A stretch of 64,000 nucleotides of DNA from Cydia pomonella (GCF_033807575.1 NC_084725.1:9707001-9771000), one strand, 5' to 3'. Shown: positions 10,311 through 21,735, counted from the first letter of the stretch. Notes: generated by a model from the letters alone, not told the origin. Made by a program: numbers and translations.

Positions 10311-12227
10311 GTTATATATTAGTGTCGAACTCTGATCGCGACGTAAAACGATATCAAGAACGTTATAATTACTTATTTAGTTAATTTTCGGCATGTCACG
10401 CCCGTCGACATAACAAGTGACAAGATATGCTAAAACCTATCCCTAAAGCCGGGAAGGCGTTATGCCATATTTGCCCTGAATAACATTATATGCTATTGCT
10501 TACCATCAAGGGATTCGTCTGCTTTTCCTCCTATATCATAAAAATATCACTCCTTAATTTGTTGTTTAAAATATTGAACAGAATCTGAATGTAAACAAAC
10601 CCACGTGACTCAGTCATAAGGCCAATAAGATAATTATACATAGATACAAAATGTTAATCTCATTTATTATTAAAAGTGATGTTATTGTTAACACGGCCAA
10701 ATGAGACGGTGCCTAAGCTTTGCTAATAGTATTGACAGGCATACTTTTCGGTATATCTATCGTCTTATTGCCACCGGTACGAACTATGTATACCTATATT
10801 ATAAAGGTGTACCTCTTTGTACCAAAGGATGATAATAGCGTATCGTGTGTCTTTTATGTGTAGTTTTCTGTGCTCAATATACTACCATGGGCTGTAACCG
10901 CGAACCACTTCGTTCGTCTATATGCCTCTCTGTCGCTCCGATATGAGTAAAGGTTACGGTCGAATATTAACTGCAGCTGAATTACTGTTGCCACGTCGTT
11001 GTTGTCGCCGCTTAATCGGTCAATTTTCTTAACAAAAAGAATAAGGGGATGAACATCATAATCGCGGCAGTAATGCGGCGGCGACCATCACTCATTTTAT
11101 CAAAGGACCTTAATAAAGAGATTTTCGATTTTCGCTGCAGCGCCTCAGATGATGTCATACTTACAAATAACTCTCTACGCACTTGACAATCACCACATTT
11201 GACCTATGCCCCTTTGAAACATTAACACTGCACTGATAATTAAGTAGGTACCAGTAGGTGTCACTTAAGTCTTGGTGACGGGCAATAATTGTGTTGAACT
11301 TGACTCATAGTTCTACTATCACCACGCGGCAGAAAACCAACGCAGCGGAAGGATCTAATCAGTCACACATGTCGGATAGCAACACTGGTACTTACACTGG
11401 TAACCGTTTTAGTGTATTTTTTAATCGTCTGTTGTAGTTCCTTGCCTGAGTAGTAGAGTAAAAATGGAAGTTTGTACGTTGTCGTCCATCCCTACACTTC
11501 TTTGCAATGCGGCGGGATCATCAGCTTCTCCAGACTATCTGGACCTGTTTTGCGTTAGATGGCATAAGAATCTAAGTATGCATTGGGTTCAAACATAGAA
11601 AATTAGCACAGAACTTAAACGTAAATATCTCGAGTGTATTCTCACCAAAGACTTGCATGCGGAGTGCTTGTGAGTCTTTGGTGATACATTTTTGAACCAC
11701 CTTGATGATGTCACGTTTACTTATAACGGTCAGCGTTGACAATCGTGAGGCCAACCTCTGACCCTTGACTCATTATCATTAACGCCATTGGTCATATTCC
11801 GATCGACTCAGACAGACCAGTTTAATTGGGTCCCCGAAATCCGGGACAACTTTAATAACTGATACCTACTACGGTTTACTGAATGAACCTGAATGGTTGA
11901 ATGAAATTGTTACATGAAGAATGAACAAAGGTGGAGATTTAAGAATGATACTCAAAGATTACGAAATTTTAGTTTATTAAAGAAAACTAAATTTAAAAGT
12001 ATTTACTATTACATTGACAATTACGTATTCATTAAGAAATGGTATGACAAATATTTCAAAAGGAAAATATCAAATTACTTGTCTTAACAAACATCGTTAT
12101 GGTAAATGATCGCTTGTAAATGATCAATCAGACTCTCAGTTTTTACTTCTGTCACTTGTTTACAGTTGATTCCATATTAACATATTATCGTACAAAACAC
12201 GATCGATTAACACAATACAGCATAAAA
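10311..12227. other. No gene; one partial repeat
   Basis: Intergenic-looking sequence. A segment around 10890-10950 (AACCGCGAACCACTTCGTTC with an internal CCTCTCTGTCGC) resembles one arm of the MITE at 18046-18159 but lacks a convincing partner. Nothing else is supported. Confidence 0.4.
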
Positions 12228-12703
12228 AAACCGTCCAAGTGCCGAGGGTTCCGTACAAACCTGTAGGTATATAAGTAAAAATTACCGATTCATCAATTGT
12301 CGTGATGGTGAAAAATTATTAAAAATATTTTATTATATGATGTAACTAAAATTATATTTTTTTTTTCTTTATCTGTGCTATAAGACGTTGCTTCGTACCA
12401 AATTTTAAGATTCTGCGTTCACGGGAAGTACCTTGTAGGTTTTGATTCCCTTGCGAGTGTCAACAATTTGCGGAGATTTGCGGCATAAACAGCTGTATCT
12501 TTTGATTGCGTTGGCTTAGAAGTTTGATTTTTTTACAGCTCCAAGGGACAGACCTGAGTATTTGATATAAATTCCAGCTTGATACCTCCACCCGTTCCCG
12601 AGAAAAAGGGTCTTGACAGACATACAGACAGACAGACAGACGGACAAAAAAGTGATCCTATAAGGGTTCCGTTTTTTCCTTTCGAGGAACGGAACCCTAA
12701 AAA
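12228..12703 (+). repeat. Dispersed repeat ending in a GGGTTCCG stem-loop
   Basis: It begins AAACCGTCCAAGTGCCGAGG, continues into GGTTCCGTAC, carries a (CAGA)n run at 12619-12641, and ends with GGGTTCCG, spacer, CGGAACCC and then TAAAAA. This order is a repeat I know well from lepidopteran DNA. A fragment of its 3' end lies on the minus strand at 28167-28223. Its class is uncertain and it has no coding capacity. Confidence 0.6.
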
Positions 12704-13339
12704 CACTCATAAGTACTTAACACAAACGGAGATCATACTTATATTTACTCAATTGCCCTAAGGCCATACGCTTAGTCAGCATGAGAATGGCATCTTGATA
12801 AGAATTACCTATAATTAATTGTAGGCGTCACTTAGTCCTGGTAATGAGCAATTATTTCTGCAAACTTGACTCATATTTCTTTGAGTTAATTTAAATGTGT
12901 TCATCAAAGAACTTCAAAAATGTTTTTAATACAGTTGCTCAAAAAGTGCTACTTTACGTAGCTGTTTAGCGTGCGGAAAGCATGTTAGTTTCCTTTAAAA
13001 GTCGTTAGCATCATGAAAGCCTATTGTTAATGTAAGAATGATAAATATATGCATATTTCATATTTTATTACTTACCTCTTCATCATTATAACACGTTGAA
13101 AAACTGTTAATAAGTTGTCTGAATGGAACGGAATAGCTGCCGAAAAGCGTTTTTTCTTACTGCAAGAGTGTTTTAAGTTTTCAAAGGCAACATTCGATAT
13201 TGTTTATAACGATACTTAGGTAATAATAGTATAATATTTTATATTTACAATTGTTTCTGTCTTATAGAACATGCATAAAAAAGTACTTGTTGTTTTTCTT
13301 ATTTTTTCGTAACTGCATTAAAAAACGTCGTTCGATACA

Positions 13340-13410
13340 CGTGCGGAAATGTCATTCTTCACTTGTCCCGATATCTCGGTACTCGTGAAGTAATGACATA
13401 CTTTCCGCAT
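13340..13410. repeat. Imperfect hairpin (short MITE-like)
   Basis: GTGCGGAAATGTCATTCTTC on the left pairs with GAAGTAATGACATACTTTCC plus GCA on the right, with small bulges and a loop of about 17 nt. Probably an internally deleted MITE. Confidence 0.5.
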
Positions 13411-13639
13411 GATTTCTTCATTTCTTACTAACGTGCGGTGTGAGAACGAAGAGTGCGACAAAACGCGATAAACAATATTAAAATCGGCCCCTCTTCAATG
13501 ATTAACTCCTTTAACGTTATTTTGACAGCAGTGGTGTCTTTTTAACTAAAAAAATAGGTATTTATGGTTCTTTAGATAGGGTACAATCATGAACTAGTTC
13601 ACTCTATAGACCAGCGGTTGAACAAAAATGGGTTTCGAT

Positions 13640-14290
13640 AATATTAAAGTTTTTTCTTTTTTGATATGTCATTGGGAGTATGTTAAATAATACTTTGGTA
13701 AAAAGTTAGAAATTTTAAGGTTGAGCTTTCGGTTATATTTAAATATTTTAATTTTTGCTAATAACTAAGTAAATATAGAATTAAAGTTACAGAAAACTTT
13801 AGCATATCGAATAACACTTCAATTTATGTACAATTTTCAGTTTTTAGAAATCTGGAACAGCTGCTTTCTGGTAAACGTAAAAACACGAGTTATTTTGTAA
13901 ATATAGAATTAGAGTTGCTGATATTGCAAAATTACGATATTATGGATCAACTTAGTATTCTAGTAAAAAGTTAGACATGTAGACAATGTGCTTGTCTAGA
14001 TATTGATTTCAGGTTAAGCAGTATAGCTAATATTGAATTAAAGTTTGTAGAGTTAATAATAATCGATTATCAACAATGATCTCAGTTACTAAACAAAAAT
14101 TTAGAAATATAAAATCACGGCAACACTCATTACTGATATGTATGCATTCCTTGCTTATATAAATACGTTACGTTTCAAACGCGCGGCAAGTTTGCGCGCG
14201 CCGCGCGCTGTAGCAGGAGGCAGCGAACAACGGTAGTGGGGAGCGGGGTGTCCTTGTCTGCGTCTACGGTCCATCAAAAAAATTCCTAAA
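13640..14290 (+). repeat. Composite repeat A: periodic AT boxes plus CpG-rich block
   Basis: The box (A)TATAGAATTAAAGT recurs with its core G at 13778, 13904 and 14035, about 126-131 bp apart, in otherwise diverged AT-rich units. Downstream, TATATAAATACG is followed at 14170-14265 by a strongly CpG-rich block (GCGCGCGCCGCGCGC). The same order is found on the minus strand at 18480-19040. The layout recalls enhancer repeats before a promoter, but no ORF follows and function is unknown. Confidence 0.5.
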
Positions 14291-14398
14291 GCGTGTTTTA
14301 AATTAATAGCAATAGAAAATTGTTATTCTGTTGTTACTATAATAGGTATTGCCCGCGAATTCGTTCACGTAGAATTCGTTATCGCGTTACATGAATAT

Positions 14399-14505
14399 TA
14401 TTTATTTATTTAAACTTTATTGCACAAACAAAAAAAAAACACAAATGGCGGACTTAATGCCAAAAGGCATTCTCTACCAGTCAACCATTGGGTCAAATAG
14501 AGACA
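14399..14505 (-). repeat. LINE 3' end fragment
   Basis: On the minus strand it reads TTGACTGGTAGAGAATGCC, TTAAGTCCGCCATTTGTG, then TGTGCAATAAAG and an (AAAT)n tail. I recall this as the 3' untranslated end of a common lepidopteran non-LTR retrotransposon; the AATAAA signal is present. A diverged relative lies at 43652-43731. Confidence 0.65.
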
Positions 14506-14880
14506 AAAAAAACACATTCTCATACAGATGACCACCCTTCCTTGTACCATTTTAAAAGCCAGTTGCAGCTTTTCTTTCCCGATTTTTTTCAGATGTTTGG
14601 ACTTGGTATTTTCATCGCGATAGTTATTTGTTTTAAGGGGAATGTTGTTGTTAACCGCTAATGCTAATATTGATAACCGATAGTTATATAGAGATACGTT
14701 ATAAGGTATGTGCACCCTCATGTTATTTATTTCTGATAAGAAATAAATGTAAGACAAAATTCACAGTGATACATTTCAAGTAGGTTGCCTTGTAAGATTG
14801 CGTACGGATAGTTTTTTTGTTTGTTATTTCATCGTATGATATATCAAATGAAAGCTTATTTGAAAGTTACCGTATTAAAA

Positions 14881-14957
14881 AAGTTGGTCCAGTTAATGGT
14901 CGCCTAGATTAACCGATTTTTATATAAAATGTAGGCAACCATGGACTGGACCAACTT
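14881..14957. repeat. Short inverted-repeat element
   Basis: AAGTTGGTCCAGT and GGTCGCCTA on the left are answered by TAGGCAACC and ACTGGACCAACTT on the right, so nearly all of the 77 bp folds. It abuts the Helitron-like 3' end at 14991. Confidence 0.6.
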
Positions 14958-14990
14958 GTTAAAAAGGCAACCTAGTACAGTTAGTAATAT

Positions 14991-15558
14991 AGTACCTGGG
15001 CGACCGAGCTTTGCTCGGTTATAACTATTTATTGTAATATGGTGGTGATAATGTACATAAACTTAAAAAGTAAAATGTGAACTGACAATTATTATTATTT
15101 ACAATCGATTTTAACCTTACAGCACTTGTCACAGAGTAATGCCATCTATTGTCGATTTCTCTTATTACATAGGTCATTTTTTTAACTAAATTAAACTTGT
15201 GTAAAACAATAAAAATTAAAAAATTATATATAAACTTGAACATATAAAAAAAACTAAAGTTAGTCACCGGGTGAGATTCGAACCCGTAACACTCGTTTAG
15301 CAGTCCGCGTCTTAACCCGCTGGACCAGACGGACAGTGGCCGGCAACACGAAATTAGTGACCATATTCTGCGTCGAAAGAAAAACGCATGAAAACTCGAA
15401 AACACGCATTTTCCCAAACATAAGACTAATCTAGATAGATTGTATACCCCCAAAAACCCCTATATACCAAATTTCAGCGAAATCGTTAGAGCCGTTTCCG
15501 AGATCACAGAAATATAATTATATATATATACAAGAATTGCTCGTTTAAAGGTATAAGA
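14991..15558 (-). mobile_element. Helitron-like nonautonomous element, copy 1
   Basis: On the minus strand it starts TCTTATACCTTTAAACGAGC, then TTCTTGTATATATATA and CTCGGAAACGGCTCTAACGA. This is the 5' end I know from lepidopteran Helitrons. It ends with the hairpin ACCGAGCAAAGCTCGGT about 12 nt before GGTACT. The 5' flank base is A and the first element base is T, as expected for Helitron insertion. No Rep/helicase is encoded. A tRNA-like block sits in the middle (15263-15340). A second copy is at 17373-17829; this one is about 110 bp longer, mainly between 15030 and 15180. Confidence 0.75.
15263..15340 (-). tRNA. tRNA-like sequence inside Helitron copy 1 (not a functional tRNA)
   Basis: Read on the minus strand, GCCACTG and CGGTGAC can form six of seven acceptor pairs and CGTC/GACG a perfect D stem. 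A-box-like TGGTCCAGCGGG and B-box GGTTCGAATC are present. The anticodon position reads GCT (serine-like), but the anticodon stem does not pair and the T stem is weak, so this is a tRNA-derived block such as a SINE head. The same 78 nt recur at 17542-17619. Confidence 0.55.
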
Positions 15559-15784
15559 TAAAATTACTTTTCTTTTGATATATCATGTGACGTTTTCGTT
15601 TACATACTAAAAGCACAGTGTAAAAAGTAACAGTGGGCCGACGCCTTTGATGTTTGCGTAAATGCCGACACCGCTCAAGGTCTCCGTACCTACCTAGGGT
15701 TATCACAGACTTACACAACTGCCCAAAAGAGGATGGAAATGTTTTTAGTTTTCATGTTGTATGATCTATGTGTACTAATTTTAC

Positions 15785-16905
15785 AAATGACGTCCATTTT
15801 GGAAATAAAGATGGCGGACGTAACTTTTTTGAAAAAGTCGTCATGGGTGTTGTTTTCTGGGTTTTTAGGGGTGTGGATTTCAAAAATGGCATCTATTTTG
15901 AAAATAAATATGGCGGACGCTACTTTTTGAAATGGGTGTCGATGTGTGTAGCCGTGATATCAACCACCTTTAATTCTAAAATGGTCTCTATTTTTGAAAT
16001 CTGCACCAACAAGAACCGCCAAAATTGACGTCATTTTTGTAATTGGAACCCCGAGGAACCTCGGAGATGACACCCATATCGATTTTTAAGAAAAATTAAT
16101 GTCCGCCATCTTGGATTTCAAAATAGACGTCATTTTCGTAATTGGAATCCTGAGGAACCTCGGATATGACACCCATATGGACTTTTAAGAAAAAATAATT
16201 TCCGCCATCTTGGATTTCAAAATGAACGTCATTTTCGTAATCGGATCCCCGAGGAACCTCGGAGATGACACCCATATTGATTTTTAAGAAAAATTAATGT
16301 CCGCCATCTTGGATTTCAAAATGAACGTCATTTTCGGAATCGGAACCCCGAGGAACCTCGGAGATGACACCCATATCGATTTTTAAGAAAAATTAATGTC
16401 CGCCATCTTGGATTTCAAAATAGACGTCATTTTCGTAATCGAAATCCCGAGGAACCTCGGATATGACACCCATATCGACTTAAGAAAAAATAATTTCTGC
16501 CATCTTGGATTTCAAAATGAACGTCATTTTCGTAATCGGATCCCCGAGGAACCTCGGAGATGACAACCATATCGATTTTTAAGAAAAAATAATGTTCGCC
16601 ATCTTGGATTGCAAAATGGACGTCATTTTCGTAATCGGAACCTCGAAGAACCTCGGAGATGACACCCATACCGATTTTTAAGAAAAATGAATGTCCGCCA
16701 TCTTGGGTTCCATAATGGATGTCATTTTCGTAATCGGCACCCTGAGGACTTTCAAAAATAATGAAAACATCAAATACTACATGATACATATACAAACAGA
16801 AGCAAGAAACAATTTCTTGCTTTTTAAAGTCTTAAACTACTCATAATTTCTTAAAATAAGTTATAAAACATGTCCGCCATTTTGAATTTGAAAATTGATA
16901 TCATA
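15785..16905. repeat. 99-bp tandem array that reverses orientation
   Basis: Landmarks recur every 99 bp: ATGACACCC (plus strand) at 16067, 16166, 16265, 16364, 16463, then 97 bp to 16560, then 16659. Each unit carries GTCCGCCATCTTGGATTTCA and GAGGAACCTCGG. Left of about 16000 the same unit appears in the opposite orientation (ATGGCGGACG at 15811 and 15910, again 99 bp apart). A last diverged half unit is at 16865-16905. Because 99 is divisible by three, the minus strand reads as a 33-residue repeat at 16427-16795. That ORF has no start context and is best read as a by-product. Confidence 0.85.
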
Positions 16906-16982
16906 ATTATGATATATTTTTGTTTACACTGAGACAAATAATTAGCACATGTCGTATGAAATATTTTAATTGTGTGTGTGTG

Positions 16983-17333
16983 TTTTTTTTTTTTTTTTTT
17001 TTATACTACGTCGGTGGCAAACAAGCATACGGCCTGCCTGATGGTAAGCAGTATCCGTAGCCTATGTACGCCTGCAACTCCAGAGGAGTTACATGCGCGT
17101 TGCCGACCCTAACACCCTCTCGCCCCTCGTTGAGCTCTGGCAACCTTACTCACCGGCAGGAACACAACACTATGAGTAGGGTCTAGTGTTATTTGGCTGC
17201 GATTTTCTGTAAGGTGGAGGTACTTCCCCAGTTGGGTTCTGCTCTAGATCTGGAATGACATCCGCTGTGCTGTGCCCTACCACACAGAGCCAGATGACAT
17301 TTACAATGCCCATACTTCTCTTATAATGCCTGT
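16983..17333 (-). mobile_element. SINE-like retroposon with A-rich tail, copy 1
   Basis: The minus strand ends GCCACCGACGTAGTATAAAA into a long poly(A), seen as poly(T) at 16983-17002. The same sequence occurs at 48861-49185 (plus) and as 3' fragments at 48441-48556 (minus) and 60898-60955 (plus). The body runs GGGCACAGCACAGCGGATG through CTCACCGGCAGGAACAC. It has no ORF and was presumably mobilised by a LINE; source RNA unknown. Confidence 0.7.
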
Positions 17334-17372
17334 GCTAAAAATGTGATTGCGAACTACCTGCAATAACTATAC

Positions 17373-17829
17373 AGTACCTGGGCGACCGAGCTTTGCTCGG
17401 TTATAACTAACTATTTATTGTAATATGGTGGTGTATAGGTGATAATCTTAACTACATTCTTTTACTAAATTAAACTTGTCTAAAACAATAAAAATTAAAA
17501 AATTATATATAAAATTGAACATATAAAAAAAACAAAAGTTAGTCACCAGGCGAGATTCGAACCCGTAACACTCGTTTAGCAGTCCGCGTCTTAACCCGCT
17601 GGACCAGACGGACAGTGGCCGGCAACACGAAATTAGCGACCATATTGTGCGTCGAAAGAAAAACGCATGAAAACTCGAAAACACGCGTTTTCCCAAACAT
17701 AAGACTAATCTAGATCGATTGTTTACCCCCAAAAACCCCCATATAACAAATTTCAGCAAAATCGTTAGAGCCGTTTCCGAGATCCCGGAAATATATATAT
17801 ACAAGAATTGCTCGTTTAAAGGTATAAGA
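17373..17829 (-). mobile_element. Helitron-like nonautonomous element, copy 2
   Basis: It has the same minus-strand start (TCTTATACCTTTAAACGAGC) and the same 3' hairpin ACCGAGCAAAGCTCGGT before GGTACT as copy 1. At 457 bp it lacks the extra internal segment of copy 1. It lies about 1.8 kb away in the same orientation. Outside GGTACT the flanks differ, which helps place the 3' boundary. Confidence 0.75.
17542..17619 (-). tRNA. tRNA-like sequence inside Helitron copy 2 (not a functional tRNA)
   Basis: It matches 15263-15340 nearly base for base, including a non-pairing anticodon stem with GCT at the anticodon. Its T stem pairs slightly better. Shared defects show both copies inherited the block after it had lost tRNA function. 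Confidence 0.55.
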
Positions 17830-17834
17830 TAATT

Positions 17835-17916
17835 AGGCATTAAAACACTCGTGTGATCTTTTTAAGAAACTCACTTCGTTCGTTTCCTAAGCCCACACTC
17901 GTGTATTTTAATGCCT
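17835..17916. mobile_element. Short MITE
   Basis: AGGCATTAAAACACTCGTGT at the left is the inverse of ACACTCGTGTATTTTAATGC plus CT at the right, with a 40-bp centre. It starts six bases beyond the second Helitron copy. Confidence 0.7.
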
Positions 17917-18045
17917 TTTATTATGTAGCAGTAACATAAACTACTAATATATGTTGAAAGTAAGTACAGGCGGCTAACACAATGGTAACAACAGACAAAA
18001 GTTTTGAAAATGTAATTTTCATCATCGTCACTTGGCTGTACATTT

Positions 18046-18159
18046 GAGGGCCTATCGCGAACCACGTTCGACGTGTTACCTCTCTGTCGCACTTGTAAAT
18101 TCGTACGTAAGTATGACAGGGAGGCAACACGTCGAACGTGGTTCGCGGTAAGCCCTCTG
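18046..18159. mobile_element. MITE, AGGGCCTA terminal family
   Basis: The left arm AGGGCCTATCGCGAACCACG continues through TTCGACGTGTT; the right arm is its near-exact inverse ending in AAGCCCT. The centre contains CCTCTCTGTCGC. The termini and core are shared in diverged form with 26231-26353. Confidence 0.75.
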
Positions 18160-18479
18160 ATGCCACCTCCATTAGTCTTTTGTACGCCGGTATAGCCTTC
18201 GACTCAATGTATAATCTACACTTTTTATGGAAACGTAGTTCCTCCTTCCCGTAGAAATATTTAACTTTCCCATCACCAAGAAAGATTATTTGCTCGCAGT
18301 TATTAACTGCTCAATTCCTCGTTTTTTCTCTGTTACTAAGTCAGTACAGTACAGTACACATATGAAACATTTTTCACTCATTTTGAAGTCATAATAACTT
18401 TTATTCTATAATTAAATTCATGTAATGTCCGCATCTAATTTATGTGCACGATAAACAAACAAATGAATGATTTGAAAGA

Positions 18480-19040
18480 AAAGACAAACAGCGCTTGCGA
18501 AGCTGAGCGGGGGGCGCGGGCGGGGCGAGGTATCTATCGCTCACTAGGTCGGCTACGATAGGCTCCCGCGCGCCGAGCCGACATGTTGACGGACCAGCGC
18601 GGCGTGGTTATGAATTTCGCGCCTTTTTAAGTTGATTTTACTATTACAATGCAAGCTACACACAGATATTTCTACCTTTCCATAAAATGGCTGCATATAT
18701 TATTTTATAGTAATAGACTTATCTCTATGGACTTTAATTCAATATTAGATCTTACAGGACAAAAAACGCATATTAATTGTAAAGCACATATCCTATTCTT
18801 CTAATTTTTTGCCTTGCCTATTAACTTAAGAATTTAGATATGATATTGTGGATTTTTCAAACTTTAATTCAATATTGACAAAATAATAAGCTAATTTGAG
18901 TTTGACAAAGTAGCACGTTGATTTTTTTTCTAAAAATTTGATAGCATAAAGCCTCATACATATTATAAAAGACGATGCTTAAATTTTGTACTTTAATTCA
19001 ATATTCAAAATTCATCAATAAAAATACATAAATACCTTAT
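18480..19040 (-). repeat. Composite repeat B: periodic AT boxes plus CpG-rich block
   Basis: In minus orientation the box AATATTGAATTAAAGT occurs with its core G at 18999, 18870 and 18740 (spacing 129 and 130 bp). Beyond it, at 18490-18620, is a CpG-rich block (GGCTCGGCGCGCGGGAGCC). This mirrors 13640-14290. Sequence between boxes is poorly conserved, so the shared spacing and order are the main evidence. Confidence 0.5.
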
Positions 19041-21109
19041 TTATATCTAACGCTCGTTCTAAATTTTCTTCATATATTACAAATATGCTTAAAAATATGT
19101 CCCATACCAGATAAACATCACTTTTCACTCTTTAGAATTATCGAAACTTATAGGGCAAAAATCCGGTCCCACTATTGGTCTATCTACGCCAACGCAGGGT
19201 TTGTCGACGTGTGCATATAAATTTGTTTGCAGGGGAAGTCAACTGTCTCTGCAGCTGTACCTCCTTTGATGAATATTTTTCTTGCTGTCATCACAACGCG
19301 TCCTTTGCAGGGATCACCAGCGCCTGTGGTTACATCTTGCCATGATGATATGTATAAAAAAGTTACAGTAAAATAGAGTGCGTCTGAACTTAACTTTGTA
19401 CCCACTGGAATAGAACAAAGTGAGAGTGTCATTATTAAACGTCATAGCTTGGTTCGACACTAGGATTATTCATTCGATGACTGTCCCCAGTCGTCACGCA
19501 GACGACGTAACGAACGCAGCTTTCTATATGCGAAGTTGACGCACGGGTGACGATGACGTCATCGTTCGCCTCCATCTCCAATACAGCTCGCAGATTGGCC
19601 TGGATGTAGCTGGGGCACTGACTTAAGTATAGAAAGTCCTAGAATTCAGCTGGAGTGTGAATGTGCAGACTACAATGGATTGGAAGGCTACCTCGAAAAT
19701 AGAAATTCGAAGAAAGACAATTTGCGATAGGCCCCCGAACCAATCCCCCGCATGATATACAGTTTATGTTGGCATACAGTTGCGTTGCGAAATTGTTAAA
19801 GATTGTTTTGCAATAAAGGTACATTAACCTATAGTGTAGGTGTGACCGCGTCGTTGTTTATGAATATACTAAATTAATTCAATTTGCAGTCGTTTATTTA
19901 CCATAATACTTGTTCATCTTTTTAAGATAGGAATATTTTTGGTTTGAAAACGAGATTCCTAAGTTTTCCCATCATGCACTTATGAGGAATATCAGAATCC
20001 TCCACGGTTATATTTCTTGCACAAGTTCAAACTAAATAATGATTAATGATTATTTGTTCGCAGTATTTGATTAATGATATAATGATAAAAACAGCTACGC
20101 ATATTTAGCTCTTCATTGTAACCTTGCAGGGTTACGTTTACAGATTATTTATAAAAATAAATTAAAAATGATCAGTGTCACAAACCCAGATTATGTCCGT
20201 AGATTATCAGCATGATCTAATTTGCAAATCGCTCACAGCATGACAAACTGCATTCTTGCATTCAATTCGCAAGTAACCTAAATGTATCTTAACATGTTTA
20301 CTTTAAAGGCGTGGTTATAAGAAACTCACAGATGAACCGGTTAGAATCCAACGTAGTACATATACGGGTTTCGTATTTAGAACGTCATATCCTTTGAAAC
20401 GTGTTTTTGGAATGAGAACTCTATTACATGTTGCTCAAGGTGGTTGTTTATTTAAAAAGTGTGTGACATACGATGGTTATAATGTAAGCGATATGTATTA
20501 TGTATATGTTGCTTGATGATGCTTATATGACATCGACGGTTTACCAAAGTTAGAGACCAAAGGTTTTTTTTTTTTTAATCTTTAGTTAATAAAGGGGTTT
20601 TATCATGTTTGATGATGTCACCCCCATTGTTACAAATCAAAATCACAATTTTACCGTCGCTTAATTCCTAAATTGACAAGTTTGTACAAATCTTTAGCTT
20701 TTTTAGACAAAGGGTGTGCTAAAATATCGTTACATGTACCCACATTGAATATATTGAAAGGTTGAAGTTGCGAATAGGAATGTTACCTTATTTCGTTTTA
20801 TATAACTTTAATGAAAATGTAGGTAGATTACATTTGATTTTAATAAGATTATTTTTCTTTGAGTCGATTGTGAAAGCATATAAAAAGGCATATGTTTTTC
20901 TTCAGTTACGTAGGCGTATTTATAAGGTTATACTTATCCAAAGATCTTTGACCGCTTGCGCCGACTATAGCCGTAGACGAATACATTATTTTTGTTAATC
21001 CTGTCACAGACGTAGCTATAATATACATTAATATTAATATACCAAAATATGCATAGCAGCATGGCATCTTACGATGCATTTCACGTACTAGTGTCACAGT
21101 CCACACATA
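19041..21109. other. No gene seen
   Basis: AT-rich sequence with scattered short ORFs lacking coding character. A CRE-like palindrome CGATGACGTCATCG lies near 19551. No repeats with definable ends were found. Confidence 0.4.
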
Positions 21110-21735
21110 ATTGACCGAAGCGTAGCGTAGGTCTACGTTTTGACTCGCGCAATCTGCTTTCGTATGTCCGGATGTTCTCCTCTACAGGTCGCAATTCTCA
21201 ACCGATTCGCGTGAAATTTTGCGACCATATTCTATGATCAAATATAATTTTTTTGTCGATTCAGTTTTTGGAATTTTTTCAAAATGGCGGAGTCATGGTA
21301 CGTCGCGCCTAAACAAATAGCCGTATCGATATCATAAGAGTTTCCTCCTTTTGAGACATGGTTACAGAGTGATTTGCGAAAAATTCAGATATTTTAGAAC
21401 GCTGGTTTAGGGGGTATTTAGATATTTAGGTTTTACTCGAGAATAAGTAGCCTAATTTCACCGTGTCACATATATCCATTCGTGGCTCAATTGGAATACA
21501 CTAGCTTAACAATCATGAGGTTCTGGGCTCAAATCCCGAACAATGGAATCTTTTTTGTTTTTTTTTTGCAATTTAATTTTTTATTGACTAAGTTTTGTAA
21601 CAGGGAGAGAGAAGAGGACCATGGATCTATTCCCTGAATTGTAACATTTTATATATTTTTTTGTATTTAAATTTCGTATTGTTGATCAAGCTAGCACGAA
21701 GCGCGAGCAAAGCGTATTCGTTTCAGTTTTATTGT
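21110..21735 (+). repeat. Dispersed composite repeat with tRNA-like block
   Basis: It starts near GAAGCGTAGCGTAGGTCTAC, includes CAAAATGGCGGAGTCATGG, a tRNA-like stretch at 21478-21552, and ends near GCACGAAGCGCGAGCAAAGC. The AAATGGCGgAGTCAT motif recurs around 51548. No coding sequence. Boundaries are approximate. Confidence 0.45.
21478..21552 (+). tRNA. tRNA-like sequence (SINE-head type)
   Basis: TGGCTCAATTGG (A-box position) and GGGCTCAAATCCC (B-box/T-arm position) lie with tRNA-like spacing. Stems are too weak for a working tRNA gene, so I read it as a tRNA-derived repeat. Confidence 0.35.

Noticed and set aside
14410..14757. 115-codon minus-strand gene
   Set aside because: Its C-terminal part is the LINE 3' untranslated end and the rest shows no recognisable domain.
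15263..15340. A tRNA-Ser(GCT) gene on the minus strand
   Set aside because: A and B boxes and D stem fit, but the anticodon stem does not pair, the T stem is weak, there is no class II variable arm, and the same sequence recurs inside a second transposon copy. It is tRNA-derived, not a tRNA gene.
16427..16795. Protein-coding gene of 33-residue repeats
   Set aside because: The frame is open only because the DNA repeat is 99 bp long. There is no start context, and it ends inside the array with no flanking gene signals.
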